Below, one piece after another: positions 46,868 through 55,230 of a stretch of 64,000 nucleotides of DNA. Both the position numbers and the translations under genes were made by a program. Each line of letters starts with the position of its first letter. The first letter of the stretch is position 1. Below the pieces are notes generated by a model, which saw nothing but the letters and a program-made list of their open reading frames with translations, did no database searches and was not told the DNA's origin. Source of the DNA: Solirhodobacter olei. Its GTDB lineage: Bacteria; Pseudomonadota; Alphaproteobacteria; Rhodobacterales; Rhodobacteraceae. The DNA lies in NCBI RefSeq assembly GCF_004010155.1, contig NZ_RRYH01000028.1:33674-97673 (forward strand), read 5' to 3'.

Positions 46868-47046
46868 CGATCCCCTTTACGGACGATCACCTCGCCACCA
46901 TCGAAGACCTGCGGACCAAGGGCGAGCGCGTCTTCGTCCATCTCGATATCTACGGCCGGGTGATCCGGATCGATCGGCATCCGCCCGGCAACTGGATCGC
47001 GCCGACCTACGAGATCGACCGCAATGGTGGGCTCCGCCTATGCTGA
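46864..47046 (+). CDS. Small conserved-context protein in the trb operon
   Basis: 60 residues: MTIPFTDDHLATIEDLRTKGERVFVHLDIYGRVIRIDRHPPGNW, then APTYEIDRNGGLRL. No signal peptide or membrane segment. The ATGA overlap with trbI and an AGAGG site support translation, and its 3' end overlaps the next gene. I do not recognise the family. It is probably a cytosolic accessory of the transfer operon. Confidence 0.65.
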   Translation: MTIPFTDDHLATIEDLRTKGERVFVHLDIYGRVIRIDRHPPGNWIAPTYEIDRNGGLRLC

Positions 47047-47825
47047 GGCGCGGGACGATCCGGAGGGGCCTGGCTCTCGGATTGACGGCGGGCTTCATGG
47101 CTCAAGCCGCCCTTGCCGCGCCGCAGTCGGTCCCGAGCGCGAAAGCGCGCGGCCTCATGCGCTTCATTGGCGCCCTCGAAGCTCCCGGCGGCTACGACGA
47201 CTTCTATCGTGGGGTCTCGTCACCGCCGCCCGCGCCGCTCTCGACGATGACGATCAACTCAGTACTGGCGTGGCAGGCGCGCGTGACAAGGACCTCGCGC
47301 TCGGCCGCCGCGGGGCGCTATCAGATCATCCCCTCAACGCTTCGCAAGCTCGTTCGGGAGATGGGGCTGACGGGCAAGGAGGACTTCGACGCGACCCTGC
47401 AGGATAGCATGGCGCTCCGCCTCCTGACCGATGCGGGCTGGACCCCGAATGCCGCCCCCACCGACGCGCTCGGCTCGTCGCTCGCAAGGGTCTGGGCCTC
47501 TCTGCCGCTCCTGGGCGGCGCCGATGAAGGCCTGTCAGCCTATGACGGCATCGCCGGCAATCACGCTCTGACCACGCCCTCGATCTTTCGCAACGTGCTC
47601 GCCCATGGCGACAAGCCGAAGGTTGTGCAGGCGGCGATCCGGGCCTCGGGCAAATCGGTGCGCGTCGAGGACAGTCAACCTGAGCCCCATGCCACGCCGG
47701 AGCCCTTCGCCCGGCTTTGGCAGGTGGGCGCGCCCCACGCCTTCGGGGCACGGCAGATCGCCGGTGGCCGTCTCGCGGCCAGCAAGGTTGTCGTCTTCAC
47801 CAACGATCCCTTCGCGGTCAATTGA
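47040..47825 (+). CDS. Exported muramidase-like protein (VirB1 role)
   Basis: 261 residues. Signal peptide (GLALGLTAGFMAQAALA). The catalytic-type domain (~35-150) has RFIGALEAPGGYDDFYRG with a Glu in the position expected for a lysozyme-type enzyme, MTINSVLAWQ, and SAAAGRYQIIPSTLRKLVREMGL, resembling phage and gene-transfer-agent peptidoglycan hydrolases and not the usual lytic transglycosylase VirB1. It would open the cell wall for the mating channel. The C-terminal ~100 residues are unassigned. Confidence 0.72.
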   Translation: MLRRGTIRRGLALGLTAGFMAQAALAAPQSVPSAKARGLMRFIGALEAPGGYDDFYRGVSSPPPAPLSTMTINSVLAWQARVTRTSRSAAAGRYQIIPSTLRKLVREMGLTGKEDFDATLQDSMALRLLTDAGWTPNAAPTDALGSSLARVWASLPLLGGADEGLSAYDGIAGNHALTTPSIFRNVLAHGDKPKVVQAAIRASGKSVRVEDSQPEPHATPEPFARLWQVGAPHAFGARQIAGGRLAASKVVVFTNDPFAVN

Positions 47826-48289
47826 AGGGGCGGCGCACATCCCCCGCCATCCTGGCGCTAGAGGCCGAGGCGGCCGGGTTGCGCCGCGCGGGCGAGGAGC
47901 GGCTGATCCGGATCGCCGCCCAGCTCAACTTCTTCGAGGCGGTCGTGCCGAATGCGGCTCTGGTCGAGGCGCTGAGTGCCGCGATGCTGCGCCAGCCGCG
48001 CGACCCGGCCCGCCCGCCAAAGGTCTCCCTCAACAAGCTCGGCAAACTCAACGACAGGATCCGCATGGCCAGAACACGACAAACGCGGGAAGAACGCGCG
48101 CGCGATGCCCGCCGTAAGATCCTCCTCGGCAGCTTTCTGATCTCCGAGTTCGAGTACGATCCGGTGTTCCTAGCAAGGATGCGCTCGAAACTCTCTGACT
48201 TCCTCGATCTCCATAGGGACCCGAACGTCCGCGCAGGGAACCGGGAGTTGTTGGCGGATTGGCTGACGAAGGAGACGCCCGGTGAGTGA
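47822..48289 (+). CDS. TraD-like conjugal transfer accessory protein
   Basis: About 155 residues from a TTG at 47822 that overlaps the preceding stop (TTGA); no ATG is available upstream. The C-terminal half has TREERARDARRKILLGSFLISEF and NRELLADWL, the pattern of small TraD/TraC-like proteins next to relaxase or coupling-protein genes (a basic helix followed by ARRKILLG). They assist relaxosome assembly. No relaxase is present in the window, so the partner must lie elsewhere. Overlaps traG by 8 nt. Confidence 0.68.
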   Translation: MKGRRTSPAILALEAEAAGLRRAGEERLIRIAAQLNFFEAVVPNAALVEALSAAMLRQPRDPARPPKVSLNKLGKLNDRIRMARTRQTREERARDARRKILLGSFLISEFEYDPVFLARMRSKLSDFLDLHRDPNVRAGNRELLADWLTKETPGE

Positions 48290-50219
48290 AGTTGCGGATC
48301 GTCTGAAGATCGTTCTCGCGGGCTCGGCGGGTCTTGGCACAGGCGCGGTTGCGATGTGCGGATGGGGCATCGGAGCGGCCCTCGATGCGCGCTACGGCAT
48401 CTCCATGGGAGGCGCCCTCTGGGGCGCGCTCGGAGCGGGCATTGGCCTGATCTTTCTCGGAACCGTCGCACTCCGGCCGGCCTTCGAGCCGGGGATGTGG
48501 CGTCTGGTCCCATCGGTGTCGCTCTCGATGCTCGGAACCACCTTCCTGATCGGCCCGGGGGGATCGAGCGGCTTTCCTCTGGTGCCGCCGGGCAGCCCGT
48601 GGAGCATGGAGGCTGCCTGGAGCCTCTTCCTGCACGGCGAGAATGCGCTCACGCCCTTCGGATGGTCCCTCTTCGCGCTCAGCGCCGTGAGCTTCCTGAT
48701 CGCGGTCGGAGGCCTCGGCTGGACCGCACGGCTCTTCGAGAACTGGCAACGCGAGCTGAGCGGAGGGACGGGCGCCGAGAAATACCGCTCGAAGAGCGGG
48801 GTCTTCGGTAATGCCCGCCTGGCGGTTTGGAATGACATCAAGGATTCGGTCGAAATGGGTCGCCGGGACGGCTACCCGATTGGCGAGGATAGTGATCCCC
48901 GCAAAAATTCGAAGATCTTCAATCCCGAAAACCCGAAAACCTGGGGCATGGGCGGCAAGGGTGAGTTGATCCGAATGTCCGGAAAATTCCAATCCGGGCA
49001 TATGTTGGTCTACGCCGGATCCGGCATGGGGAAGACGAGCGCCATTGTAATCCCGACACTTCTCGACTCCGATGTATCGGCCATCACGGGCGACCCTGAA
49101 GGCGCCGCGCTCAATATTGTCCGTGGGCCCCGGGCGGCCAGGGGCAAGAAGATCCGCGAGATCAAGGTCGGGCACGGGTTCGACGTGCTGAAGCTGCTCG
49201 AACCCTGGCTGCGGGAAGACCCCACCGTCTACGTGGATCTCGCTGAGATGATCGTGGACGAGCACAAAATGAACGAGTCCGATGTTGGGGGGTATTTCAA
49301 GCAAGAAGGCATCAATGTCATCGCGGCCCTCCTCGAACACTTCGTCAACGCGCGCGCCGAAAAGCCGCTTGTCGAGGTCATCAAGATCATCGCGAAGTCG
49401 CAGGAGAACTTCAAAGACGCGGTTTCGAGGATCGCTCAGAACTATCAAGAGGGGACCAGGACCAATCTCAGCCTCGGCAGCTACGAGAGCGTGGATAGCC
49501 GCTTCTACACCAGCTTTTCGAACACTGTGCGCCAGGCGCTCGATTGGACCAAATACCCCGACTACCTAGCCGTCGCCACGGTCGAGCCGGAGGGTGAGCC
49601 GGAGATCCTGCATCCAGACACCGATGTGTTCATCACAATGTCCACCAGGGACATGACCCGGTACCCAGGCCTGATGCGGATCATTTTTGGCGCGATTTCC
49701 TTCTGCGCGTCGAAGGGGGCTATGGGCGAGCGGCTGGTGATCGTGGATGAAGCGGCAGCACTCGGCCGCATGAAGGTCTTCGAGACAATCCTCCGCGAAC
49801 AGCGAAAGAAGGGCGTTCGACTGGCGCTGATCTACCAATCGGAGGGGCAGCTTCGGGAGGCCTATGGCCCGGGCGGCGCCGACAGTTGGACGGATGGTGT
49901 CGCCGCGCGCCTCTACAGCGGCGTCGAAGCGGGCAGGAACCTGGAAGAGCTGTCGAGACTGATCGGCAACTACACCGCCGAGGTCGCCAGCAACAGCCGC
50001 TCCACCTCCGCGCGCGGCTTCGGGATTTCGAGCCAAGGCACCAGCAAATCGGACTCGGTCTCGCCCCATAAGGTGGCCTTGATACCCCCGGACGATCTAC
50101 GCGCCCTACCGCTGGATGGCTGGCTCATCTTCTTTAGAGGGCTTCGACCCATGGTCATCACGAAGGCGTTCTGGTTTCGACGGAAGGAATGGGTCGCTCT
50201 TGTTGAGCGCTTCCGCTAA
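48282..50219 (+). CDS. traG: Type IV coupling protein TraG (VirD4 type)
   Basis: 645 residues from a GTG start. Three to four N-terminal membrane segments (to ~residue 155), then KYRSKSGVFGNARLA, Walker A YAGSGMGKTSA (~residue 248) and Walker B RLVIVDEAAALG (~490), followed by LALIYQSEGQL. The conserved helical domain lies in between. It recruits the DNA-relaxase complex to the secretion channel. Present at the end of the trb cluster. Confidence 0.93.
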   Translation: MSEVADRLKIVLAGSAGLGTGAVAMCGWGIGAALDARYGISMGGALWGALGAGIGLIFLGTVALRPAFEPGMWRLVPSVSLSMLGTTFLIGPGGSSGFPLVPPGSPWSMEAAWSLFLHGENALTPFGWSLFALSAVSFLIAVGGLGWTARLFENWQRELSGGTGAEKYRSKSGVFGNARLAVWNDIKDSVEMGRRDGYPIGEDSDPRKNSKIFNPENPKTWGMGGKGELIRMSGKFQSGHMLVYAGSGMGKTSAIVIPTLLDSDVSAITGDPEGAALNIVRGPRAARGKKIREIKVGHGFDVLKLLEPWLREDPTVYVDLAEMIVDEHKMNESDVGGYFKQEGINVIAALLEHFVNARAEKPLVEVIKIIAKSQENFKDAVSRIAQNYQEGTRTNLSLGSYESVDSRFYTSFSNTVRQALDWTKYPDYLAVATVEPEGEPEILHPDTDVFITMSTRDMTRYPGLMRIIFGAISFCASKGAMGERLVIVDEAAALGRMKVFETILREQRKKGVRLALIYQSEGQLREAYGPGGADSWTDGVAARLYSGVEAGRNLEELSRLIGNYTAEVASNSRSTSARGFGISSQGTSKSDSVSPHKVALIPPDDLRALPLDGWLIFFRGLRPMVITKAFWFRRKEWVALVERFR

Positions 50220-51351
50220 CGCTCCGCATGCAAGGGCAGGGGGATGGATCCCCCTGAACCCGGTCCTCTGCGCGGGGGCAGTGTCCGCTGGTGCAGGCGC
50301 AAGTGCGTTCCTCCCGGGCCTACCCCTGACCGGCCTTCTCCTCCTGCCGATCGCGCTTGCCTATACGCCCCGTCGGAAACACAGGCTCGGGATTGGACTC
50401 TGCTTTTGCGCCACCATGGGCCTGCAGCTCGTCGGTCTCTTGACTGGATATGGCTTCGGCCTGGAGTCGGTGGTTGTCTGCCTCGCGCTCGTGACGATGC
50501 TTCAGGCGCTCGTCATGGCCCTTCTGCCGCCGGTTCTTGCCATGGTGGTGCTGACGGCGAGCCCCGTCTTTTGGGGTCATCCGATTTTCGCAGTCTGGGA
50601 GGTGTCGCCGGTCCATGGCGCGGCGGCCGTGACCCTCGGGGCGGGGATCATCGCGCTGCTGTCGATCCGGAGAACAGCTGTCGTAGGGATTTGTCTCTAC
50701 ACCCTCTGCTGGGTGGCGCTGGTCTTCGGGGTGTCGACGTCGGCGAAGAGGGTGCCTATCCTCGGCCTCGCCACTGCATTCACCTCCCGCTCGGTACTGC
50801 CGGCGACGGATTGGGGGGGCATCGCCAGAAAGGTCGGCCAAGTGCAAGGGAGAGATCTCCTTGCCGTCGCGCTCCCGGAGAGCACCATCGAGAACGACCG
50901 GACGCGAGCGGCTGAATACTTCCGCGGTGTCGCTGACCTGGTCGGGGTCAGCTTTCTGATCGGGGACAGCACAAAGACCGGCCAGGAGATCCTGCTCGTC
51001 CGGCCCGACCGCTCCGCCCCCAAGGTCGTATACCGCCAGCGCGTGCCGATCCTTGGCGTCGATTGGATGCCTTGGAAGCGCTCCGGAGCCGTGCCTGACT
51101 TCTGGAACAGCGGGGTGAAGCCGGTCGCGCTGGCGCCGGGCAGGACGCTGCGCCTCGGCTTCCTGATCTGCTATGAGAGCTACCTCGCGCTGCCGTGGGC
51201 CGAGACCATCGCTGCCGCGCCCGCGGCCGTCGTCGTTGTCGCAAATGATCGGTGGTCGCGGAGGTCGGCTTATCCCCTTGCGGCCTCGAAGATCCGGGCT
51301 GCCGCGACGCGTGCATCCGGTGCCGCGATCATCTTTGCTGAGAATCGCTAA
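50203..51351 (+). CDS. traB: TraB-like membrane protein with nitrilase-superfamily domain
   Basis: About 382 residues. Six or so membrane segments in the first ~190 residues, then a nitrilase/apolipoprotein-N-acyltransferase-like domain: LLAVALPESTIEND (Glu), then LRLGFLICYESYLALPWAE (the Cys-Tyr-Glu motif) and ANDRWSRRSAYPLAASKIRA. TraB of Agrobacterium-type plasmids has this plan. TTG starts at 50200 or 50203 just before the traG stop are the best choices, with GGAAGGA upstream. Probably the last gene of the transfer operon. Confidence 0.85.
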   Translation: MSASANAPHARAGGWIPLNPVLCAGAVSAGAGASAFLPGLPLTGLLLLPIALAYTPRRKHRLGIGLCFCATMGLQLVGLLTGYGFGLESVVVCLALVTMLQALVMALLPPVLAMVVLTASPVFWGHPIFAVWEVSPVHGAAAVTLGAGIIALLSIRRTAVVGICLYTLCWVALVFGVSTSAKRVPILGLATAFTSRSVLPATDWGGIARKVGQVQGRDLLAVALPESTIENDRTRAAEYFRGVADLVGVSFLIGDSTKTGQEILLVRPDRSAPKVVYRQRVPILGVDWMPWKRSGAVPDFWNSGVKPVALAPGRTLRLGFLICYESYLALPWAETIAAAPAAVVVVANDRWSRRSAYPLAASKIRAAATRASGAAIIFAENR

Positions 51352-51410
51352 TAACTAATGCCGTAGTCGGTCCAAGAGGGTTAAAGGGAGCTTGTGAACC
51401 GGTGAGCGGT

Positions 51411-51548
51411 GACCATGTGGGCGATGTCGGCACGCGCATGAACATGGTACGGAGTTCAACTCACTCAGATGTCAAATCGTTGTTTCCCATGTCATGGGAT
51501 CCAACAATGACGACTGCAGATGGGCTGCCCCAGCGAAGACTCTCCAAA
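51411..51548 (-). pseudogene. Broken copy of the receiver-like family
   Basis: On the reverse strand this stretch reads PSAVVIVGSHDMGNNDLTSE, then a stop, then VELRTMFMRVPTSP. It aligns with residues ~125-170 of the intact protein encoded at 52903-53445 (PSAVVIVGSRDVANDDLTCEW...CDVFMRVPKSP), with TGA replacing the Trp codon. No start or N-terminal half was found. It shows that the family has duplicated and decayed locally. Confidence 0.75.
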
Positions 51549-51698
51549 GAACCGCTCCGGGCCAGCACGATTGTCGACCTGATCGGCGTCGGCCCGTCAA
51601 AGCATGACGCCTACGAGGGGCGTACAGAGATCAAATACTCTTACATTGATGGGAAAAAGCAGGGTCGGGGCATCGGGCGACGCCTGCTGACTGGCGTC

Positions 51699-52091
51699 CT
51701 AAGACGCGAGCTGGGCCACGTCCTTCCAGATTGCGGTAACTTGGCTGGCAAGAGTCATCGCATCAAATGGTTTTGGTATTATCTCCACTGCTCCGGCCTC
51801 GCGCAGCCGCTGGATAACCTCGCCGTCGTCCACGGCAGTGAGAAAGATAGCCGGCGTTGCCTTGAACAGAGGGATCTTCCTAAGTTCCGCCAGCAACTCT
51901 GCACCCGTCATCCCTGGCATCATGTAATCAAGCAAGAACACGTCAGGGAGGAAGCCTGGGGCTTGCCTCAGGGCTTCCGCTCCGCTGGCGCTCTGTGCGA
52001 CGGTGAGGCCGCCGACCAGTTCGAGCGCGAGGTTCGCGACCTCGAGGATATCGGTGTCGTCATCGACATGGAGGATCCGAGGGGCCCGCAT
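51699..52091 (-). CDS. Single-domain response regulator (CheY-like)
   Basis: About 130 residues, a receiver domain only. The acidic pair is in ILHVDDDTD, the phosphorylated Asp in VFLLDYMMPGMTG, the switch Thr in AIFLTAVDD and the Lys in IIPKPFD, so the domain looks functional. No output domain, so it acts by protein-protein contact, for example in a phosphorelay. No histidine kinase gene is nearby. Start at 52091 (MRAPRILHV). Confidence 0.9.
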   Translation of the reverse strand: MRAPRILHVDDDTDILEVANLALELVGGLTVAQSASGAEALRQAPGFLPDVFLLDYMMPGMTGAELLAELRKIPLFKATPAIFLTAVDDGEVIQRLREAGAVEIIPKPFDAMTLASQVTAIWKDVAQLAS

Positions 52092-52178
52092 TGTAGGTCC
52101 TATACGTCGCGCCGATTGGGTTTGGCGGTGGCTGCGTCTCGCCGACACATTTGATCGAGGCCCGTCCATCGGACAGTT

Positions 52179-52547
52179 CTATTGGGCGGAGGTGTCAGAT
52201 AAAACACGGGCCAGCTCGAAGAGCCGTCGGCGTTGCTGCTCTGGGATGGAATAGTAGGAGCGCAACAACTCGAGGGCCTCCCTGTCCGTCAGAACATCGC
52301 CCTGGACCAAGGCATTAGCCGCCTCGGCCTCCTCCTGACCCGCAAAGAAGAGGTCCACCGGGACCTCCATTGCATTGGCCATGTCCCAGAGGCGGGAGGC
52401 GCTAACGCGGTTCGTACCCGTCTCGTATTTCTGGATTTGCTGGAACCGGACCCCAACCTTTTCGGCCAATTGCTGTTGCGTCATGCCGATCTCCCAACGT
52501 CGTTGGCGGATGCGCTTGCCAATGTGGATGTCGGTGGGATGGGGCAT
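52179..52547 (-). CDS. XRE-family regulator with C-terminal extension
   Basis: About 122 residues. HTH at ~10-65: IGKRIRQRRWEIGMTQQQLAEKVGVRFQQIQKYETGTNRVSASRLWDMANAM, the alphaproteobacterial style with VRFQQIQKYETG. The C-terminal part has LTDREALELLRSYYSIPEQQRRRLFELARVL, seen in several such regulators. Start at 52547 gives MPHPTDIHIGKRIR. Located 87 bp upstream of the response-regulator gene on the same strand. Confidence 0.87.
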   Translation of the reverse strand: MPHPTDIHIGKRIRQRRWEIGMTQQQLAEKVGVRFQQIQKYETGTNRVSASRLWDMANAMEVPVDLFFAGQEEAEAANALVQGDVLTDREALELLRSYYSIPEQQRRRLFELARVLSDTSAQ

Positions 52548-52902
52548 CGAAAGGTCTTTCTTATTGTTGCATCTGCGGCGGCTTTGGTACGTCGACGTCC
52601 TCAAGCCGAAGACCTGGGCTGATGCACCGCTTGTGGGCATCGACCCAACTTTGCTCAGCCCACGATTGAAGGTCGCCATGAAGCGCCCGATCATGCCGTG
52701 CAGACGGTTTTCCAACTTGCCCTTGGCAAAGGATGTTCGGCCACCCACAACGTGATGCGGCTTCGGCAAGAGATTACGTGGATCGTTGAGCGATCCTCGG
52801 TTGAATAGGCGATTTGGGCGCGGCCCTCGTAACGGGTCGCGCGTGCCACGTATCGGATTCGTGTTCATTTCAGTCACGGCCGGTCGACAAGGTCTTCGAG
52901 GT
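52548..52902. other. Intergenic region, no gene seen
   Basis: About 355 bp upstream of the leftward XRE gene. The XRE open frame extends through it, but the extended sequence has no protein character, so I treat it as non-coding and probably promoter-bearing. Confidence 0.4.
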
Positions 52903-53445
52903 TCAGTGGAGGCTTGCGGCCCGGTATGCGGCGATCATGTCGATTGGCGACTTCGGAACCCGCATGAATACGTCGCAGAGTTCGACCCATTCACATGTCA
53001 GATCATCATTCGCGACGTCGCGGGATCCGACAATCACGACTGCGGAGGGGTTCCGCCTACGGAAGTCCTTCAACAGATCAATGACCCAGTGCTGAGTGAC
53101 GCAGTCACCCATGTGGAGAATGACCACCTGAACCCGTCGATCCGGTCTTATCGCCCCGAGCCCCCGCTCGAAGCACTCATCGAAAAATACGTCGCCAGCG
53201 TGCGCCATGAACACGTCCGAGCAGGTGAGAAAGTCCCCCTCTGAATCGCCGAGAACATGAACATCGCAGTTATGGAAAGCTGCCGGAACCTCGGTGGCGA
53301 AGCGCTTGACCATCGGATGGTCGTGTATGGAAGCGGGGATTGCAAATCGCTGGGGGTACGTCTGGCGGTTTGTCGCGCGGCGCGACTGCCGAACGGGAGT
53401 GGCTTTGTCGGCATATGGCTTCGCGTGGACACGTGCATTCATCAT
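52903..53445 (-). CDS. Receiver-like family protein, copy 1
   Basis: About 180 residues. A disordered basic N-terminus (~45 residues) precedes an alternating strand-helix domain: NCDVHVLGDSEGDFLTCSDVF, then RVQVVILHMGD, DLLKDFRRRNPSAVVIVGSRDV and CDVFMRVPKSPIDMIAAYRA. It resembles a receiver fold in layout but lacks the acidic pair and phospho-acceptor of CheY. The protein at 57077-57658 is a clear paralogue and a broken copy lies at 51411-51548. The start at 53445 overlaps the stop of a possible upstream gene (TGATG) and has GGGAG upstream. Function unknown. Confidence 0.75.
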   Translation of the reverse strand: MMNARVHAKPYADKATPVRQSRRATNRQTYPQRFAIPASIHDHPMVKRFATEVPAAFHNCDVHVLGDSEGDFLTCSDVFMAHAGDVFFDECFERGLGAIRPDRRVQVVILHMGDCVTQHWVIDLLKDFRRRNPSAVVIVGSRDVANDDLTCEWVELCDVFMRVPKSPIDMIAAYRAASLH

Positions 53446-53675
53446 CAATACTCCCTAGAGCCCGGGCGACCGCCAAGGCTCCCTTCCGCCACCAGCATTT
53501 TCGCCGGCGGTTCAACCAGGTAGACAGATTTCAGGTCTCGTGGCGTCAAGCTATCAGACCACGGCACGACAGCTCGGAAATCAAACCAAAGTATGGGGTC
53601 GCGCGCCTGGCGCTGGCGCGAGGCGTTTACCAGGGTATCGCCCATATCGCCCGAGCGGTGCCTGGGTTGAAGCAT
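53445..53675 (-). CDS. Possible small coupled gene
   Basis: About 76 residues: the middle reads RDPILWFDFRAVVPWSDSL and the end KSVYLVEPPAKMLVAEG. No known family. The main support is its stop overlapping the next gene's ATG by TGATG. The N-terminal third is low in protein-like character, so the true start may differ. Confidence 0.35.
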   Translation of the reverse strand: MLQPRHRSGDMGDTLVNASRQRQARDPILWFDFRAVVPWSDSLTPRDLKSVYLVEPPAKMLVAEGSLGGRPGSREY

Positions 53676-53833
53676 CACGATGCCGGCGCCGATCCCGGGG
53701 CCGGCCGACTTTGTGTGAGCCTAACCACGTTTCCTTCGGGCGAGGCTGATGTGACCTCGCACATTCGGCTCGAACCATCGGGCTGTGAACGAGGTGACCT
53801 CGTGCGTCCTTCGGAAGTGCCAACAGGAGCCGA

Positions 53834-53989
53834 TCAGTGCCAGATTACCAAGGCGACGGCCATAACAACCCCCAGAGCGACACCGGCCCAGTTCAGCATG
53901 GGGGACACATGACGGCAATACCCGCATCGGAGCTTGCCGTAGCGCATCATATGACCACACTGGCCACAGCGGAACAGGCGTATCGTCAT
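53834..53989 (-). CDS. Tiny zinc-ribbon membrane protein
   Basis: A 51-residue protein: MTIRLFRCGQCGHMMRYGKL, then RCGYCRHV, then one hydrophobic segment (LNWAGVALGVVMAVALVIW). Two C-x2-C pairs 11 residues apart form a likely zinc ribbon at the cytosolic side of a single membrane helix. Its ATG overlaps the stop of the upstream glycosyl-1-phosphate transferase gene by ATGA, which strongly supports translation. No known family was recognised. It may assist or regulate the transferase. Confidence 0.65.
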   Translation of the reverse strand: MTIRLFRCGQCGHMMRYGKLRCGYCRHVSPMLNWAGVALGVVMAVALVIWH

Positions 53990-55230
53990 CGCAATTGGCC
54001 CAGCCATAGGGAAGCTTTGCTTAGCGCCAGAGGGACATACCGGACGTTGGGACGTGACGGGTGCCGGTCGCGCTTGGCGTTGGTACGCCGACCCGAGTAG
54101 GAATCTTCGGCGGCCACGATCTCCAGACTCGGCATCGGTGCCGGCATCAGAGCGGCGTTGAACGCCTTTCCCCGCGGTGCTCTAGGATGATGTGTCAGTC
54201 GGAGAACCTGTGCATATGCAAGGCGGTAGAGAAGAACATTGGCAGCTGCCGCAAGCAGCACAACCGTCACGCTTGACCAGGCAAGCGCGAACGACATGAG
54301 GGCTGAGAGGAGCGGAAGAGCCCAGATGAAGACGCTCGACAGCGAATTCCGAAACACAGGGTTATCGATGCGACCCTTAAGCGCCTCAAAGGTTAGGCTG
54401 TGGAGATGCAGTCGGTCGGGCTGGCTGACTGCCGTCCGAGCCTTCGATAGCCGGCGCACAACGGAATAGAGCGTTTCGCTCACAGGATAGATGACGACCA
54501 GCAGTCCGATTGCGGGGGAGACATCCGCGTGCCGGGCAGGCAGTGCGATGGCAAAAGCCGCAACCAGAAATCCCAGCGCGTACGCCCCCGCATCGCCAAG
54601 GAAGATGCGACCGTGGGGAAAATTGATCAGCAAGAAGCCCATGACCCCTGCCATCGTCAGAAGGATCAGGGACACGAGCGCATAGTCATGCTCAACCGCA
54701 GAAATACAGCCCATTGCCGCGAGTAGGATCAATCCAGTTCCGCCCGCCAGACCATTGCAACCGTCGATAATGTTCATCGCATTCGCGACGCCGCCGATCG
54801 CAAGACCGGTGAAGCCGATTGCGACCACGGGTAGGCCTATAATGCTGTCGATCGGCCAAAGATCGAGGTGATGCAGAGAATAGCCCGTCACCTCGGCGAA
54901 GAGGACGCCCGCGGCGATGGTGGCGGTTAGGCGCACACGAACCGGGACAGTCTTGGTCAAGTCCTCCCACAGGCCTGCAGCGAAGGCCGGTAGAGCGCCA
55001 AGCGCGAATATCCACCAAAGCGCGGCGCCGTGACCAAGCGTGGCACCGCCGAGGATCAGGCCGCTAGCAAGCCCAATTCCGCCAATGCGAGGCACTGCCC
55101 CTTCATGGATCTTCTGCGCGCCATCGGTGAGGTCGTGTGTCAGATGGCCATGCAACTGCCCGGTGCGCACCAGCAACCAGCAGGCAAGGAGCGAGCCCGA
55201 AAACGAAATGACCTCTGGAGTCAGCCACAT
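53986..55230 (-). CDS. Undecaprenyl-phosphate sugar-1-phosphate transferase (WecA/glycosyltransferase 4 family)
   Basis: About 414 residues with about 10 membrane segments. Family motifs: HEGAVPRIGGIGLASGLI, AFAAGLWEDLTKTVPVRVRL, the catalytic NAMNIIDGCNGLAGG and INFPHGRIFLGDAGAYALGFL, and the His-containing loop DRLHLHSL. It transfers a sugar phosphate onto the lipid carrier to start a surface polysaccharide. The C-terminal ~70 residues are cytosolic and unassigned. Start at 55230 (MWLTPEV) chosen; upstream in-frame starts would add ~28 residues. Confidence 0.88.
   Translation of the reverse strand: MWLTPEVISFSGSLLACWLLVRTGQLHGHLTHDLTDGAQKIHEGAVPRIGGIGLASGLILGGATLGHGAALWWIFALGALPAFAAGLWEDLTKTVPVRVRLTATIAAGVLFAEVTGYSLHHLDLWPIDSIIGLPVVAIGFTGLAIGGVANAMNIIDGCNGLAGGTGLILLAAMGCISAVEHDYALVSLILLTMAGVMGFLLINFPHGRIFLGDAGAYALGFLVAAFAIALPARHADVSPAIGLLVVIYPVSETLYSVVRRLSKARTAVSQPDRLHLHSLTFEALKGRIDNPVFRNSLSSVFIWALPLLSALMSFALAWSSVTVVLLAAAANVLLYRLAYAQVLRLTHHPRAPRGKAFNAALMPAPMPSLEIVAAEDSYSGRRTNAKRDRHPSRPNVRYVPLALSKASLWLGQLR

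Noticed and set aside
51402..52154. A 250-codon plus-strand frame
   Set aside because: It runs antisense to the broken receiver-like copy and to the intact response regulator, whose phosphorylation residues are all present on the minus strand.
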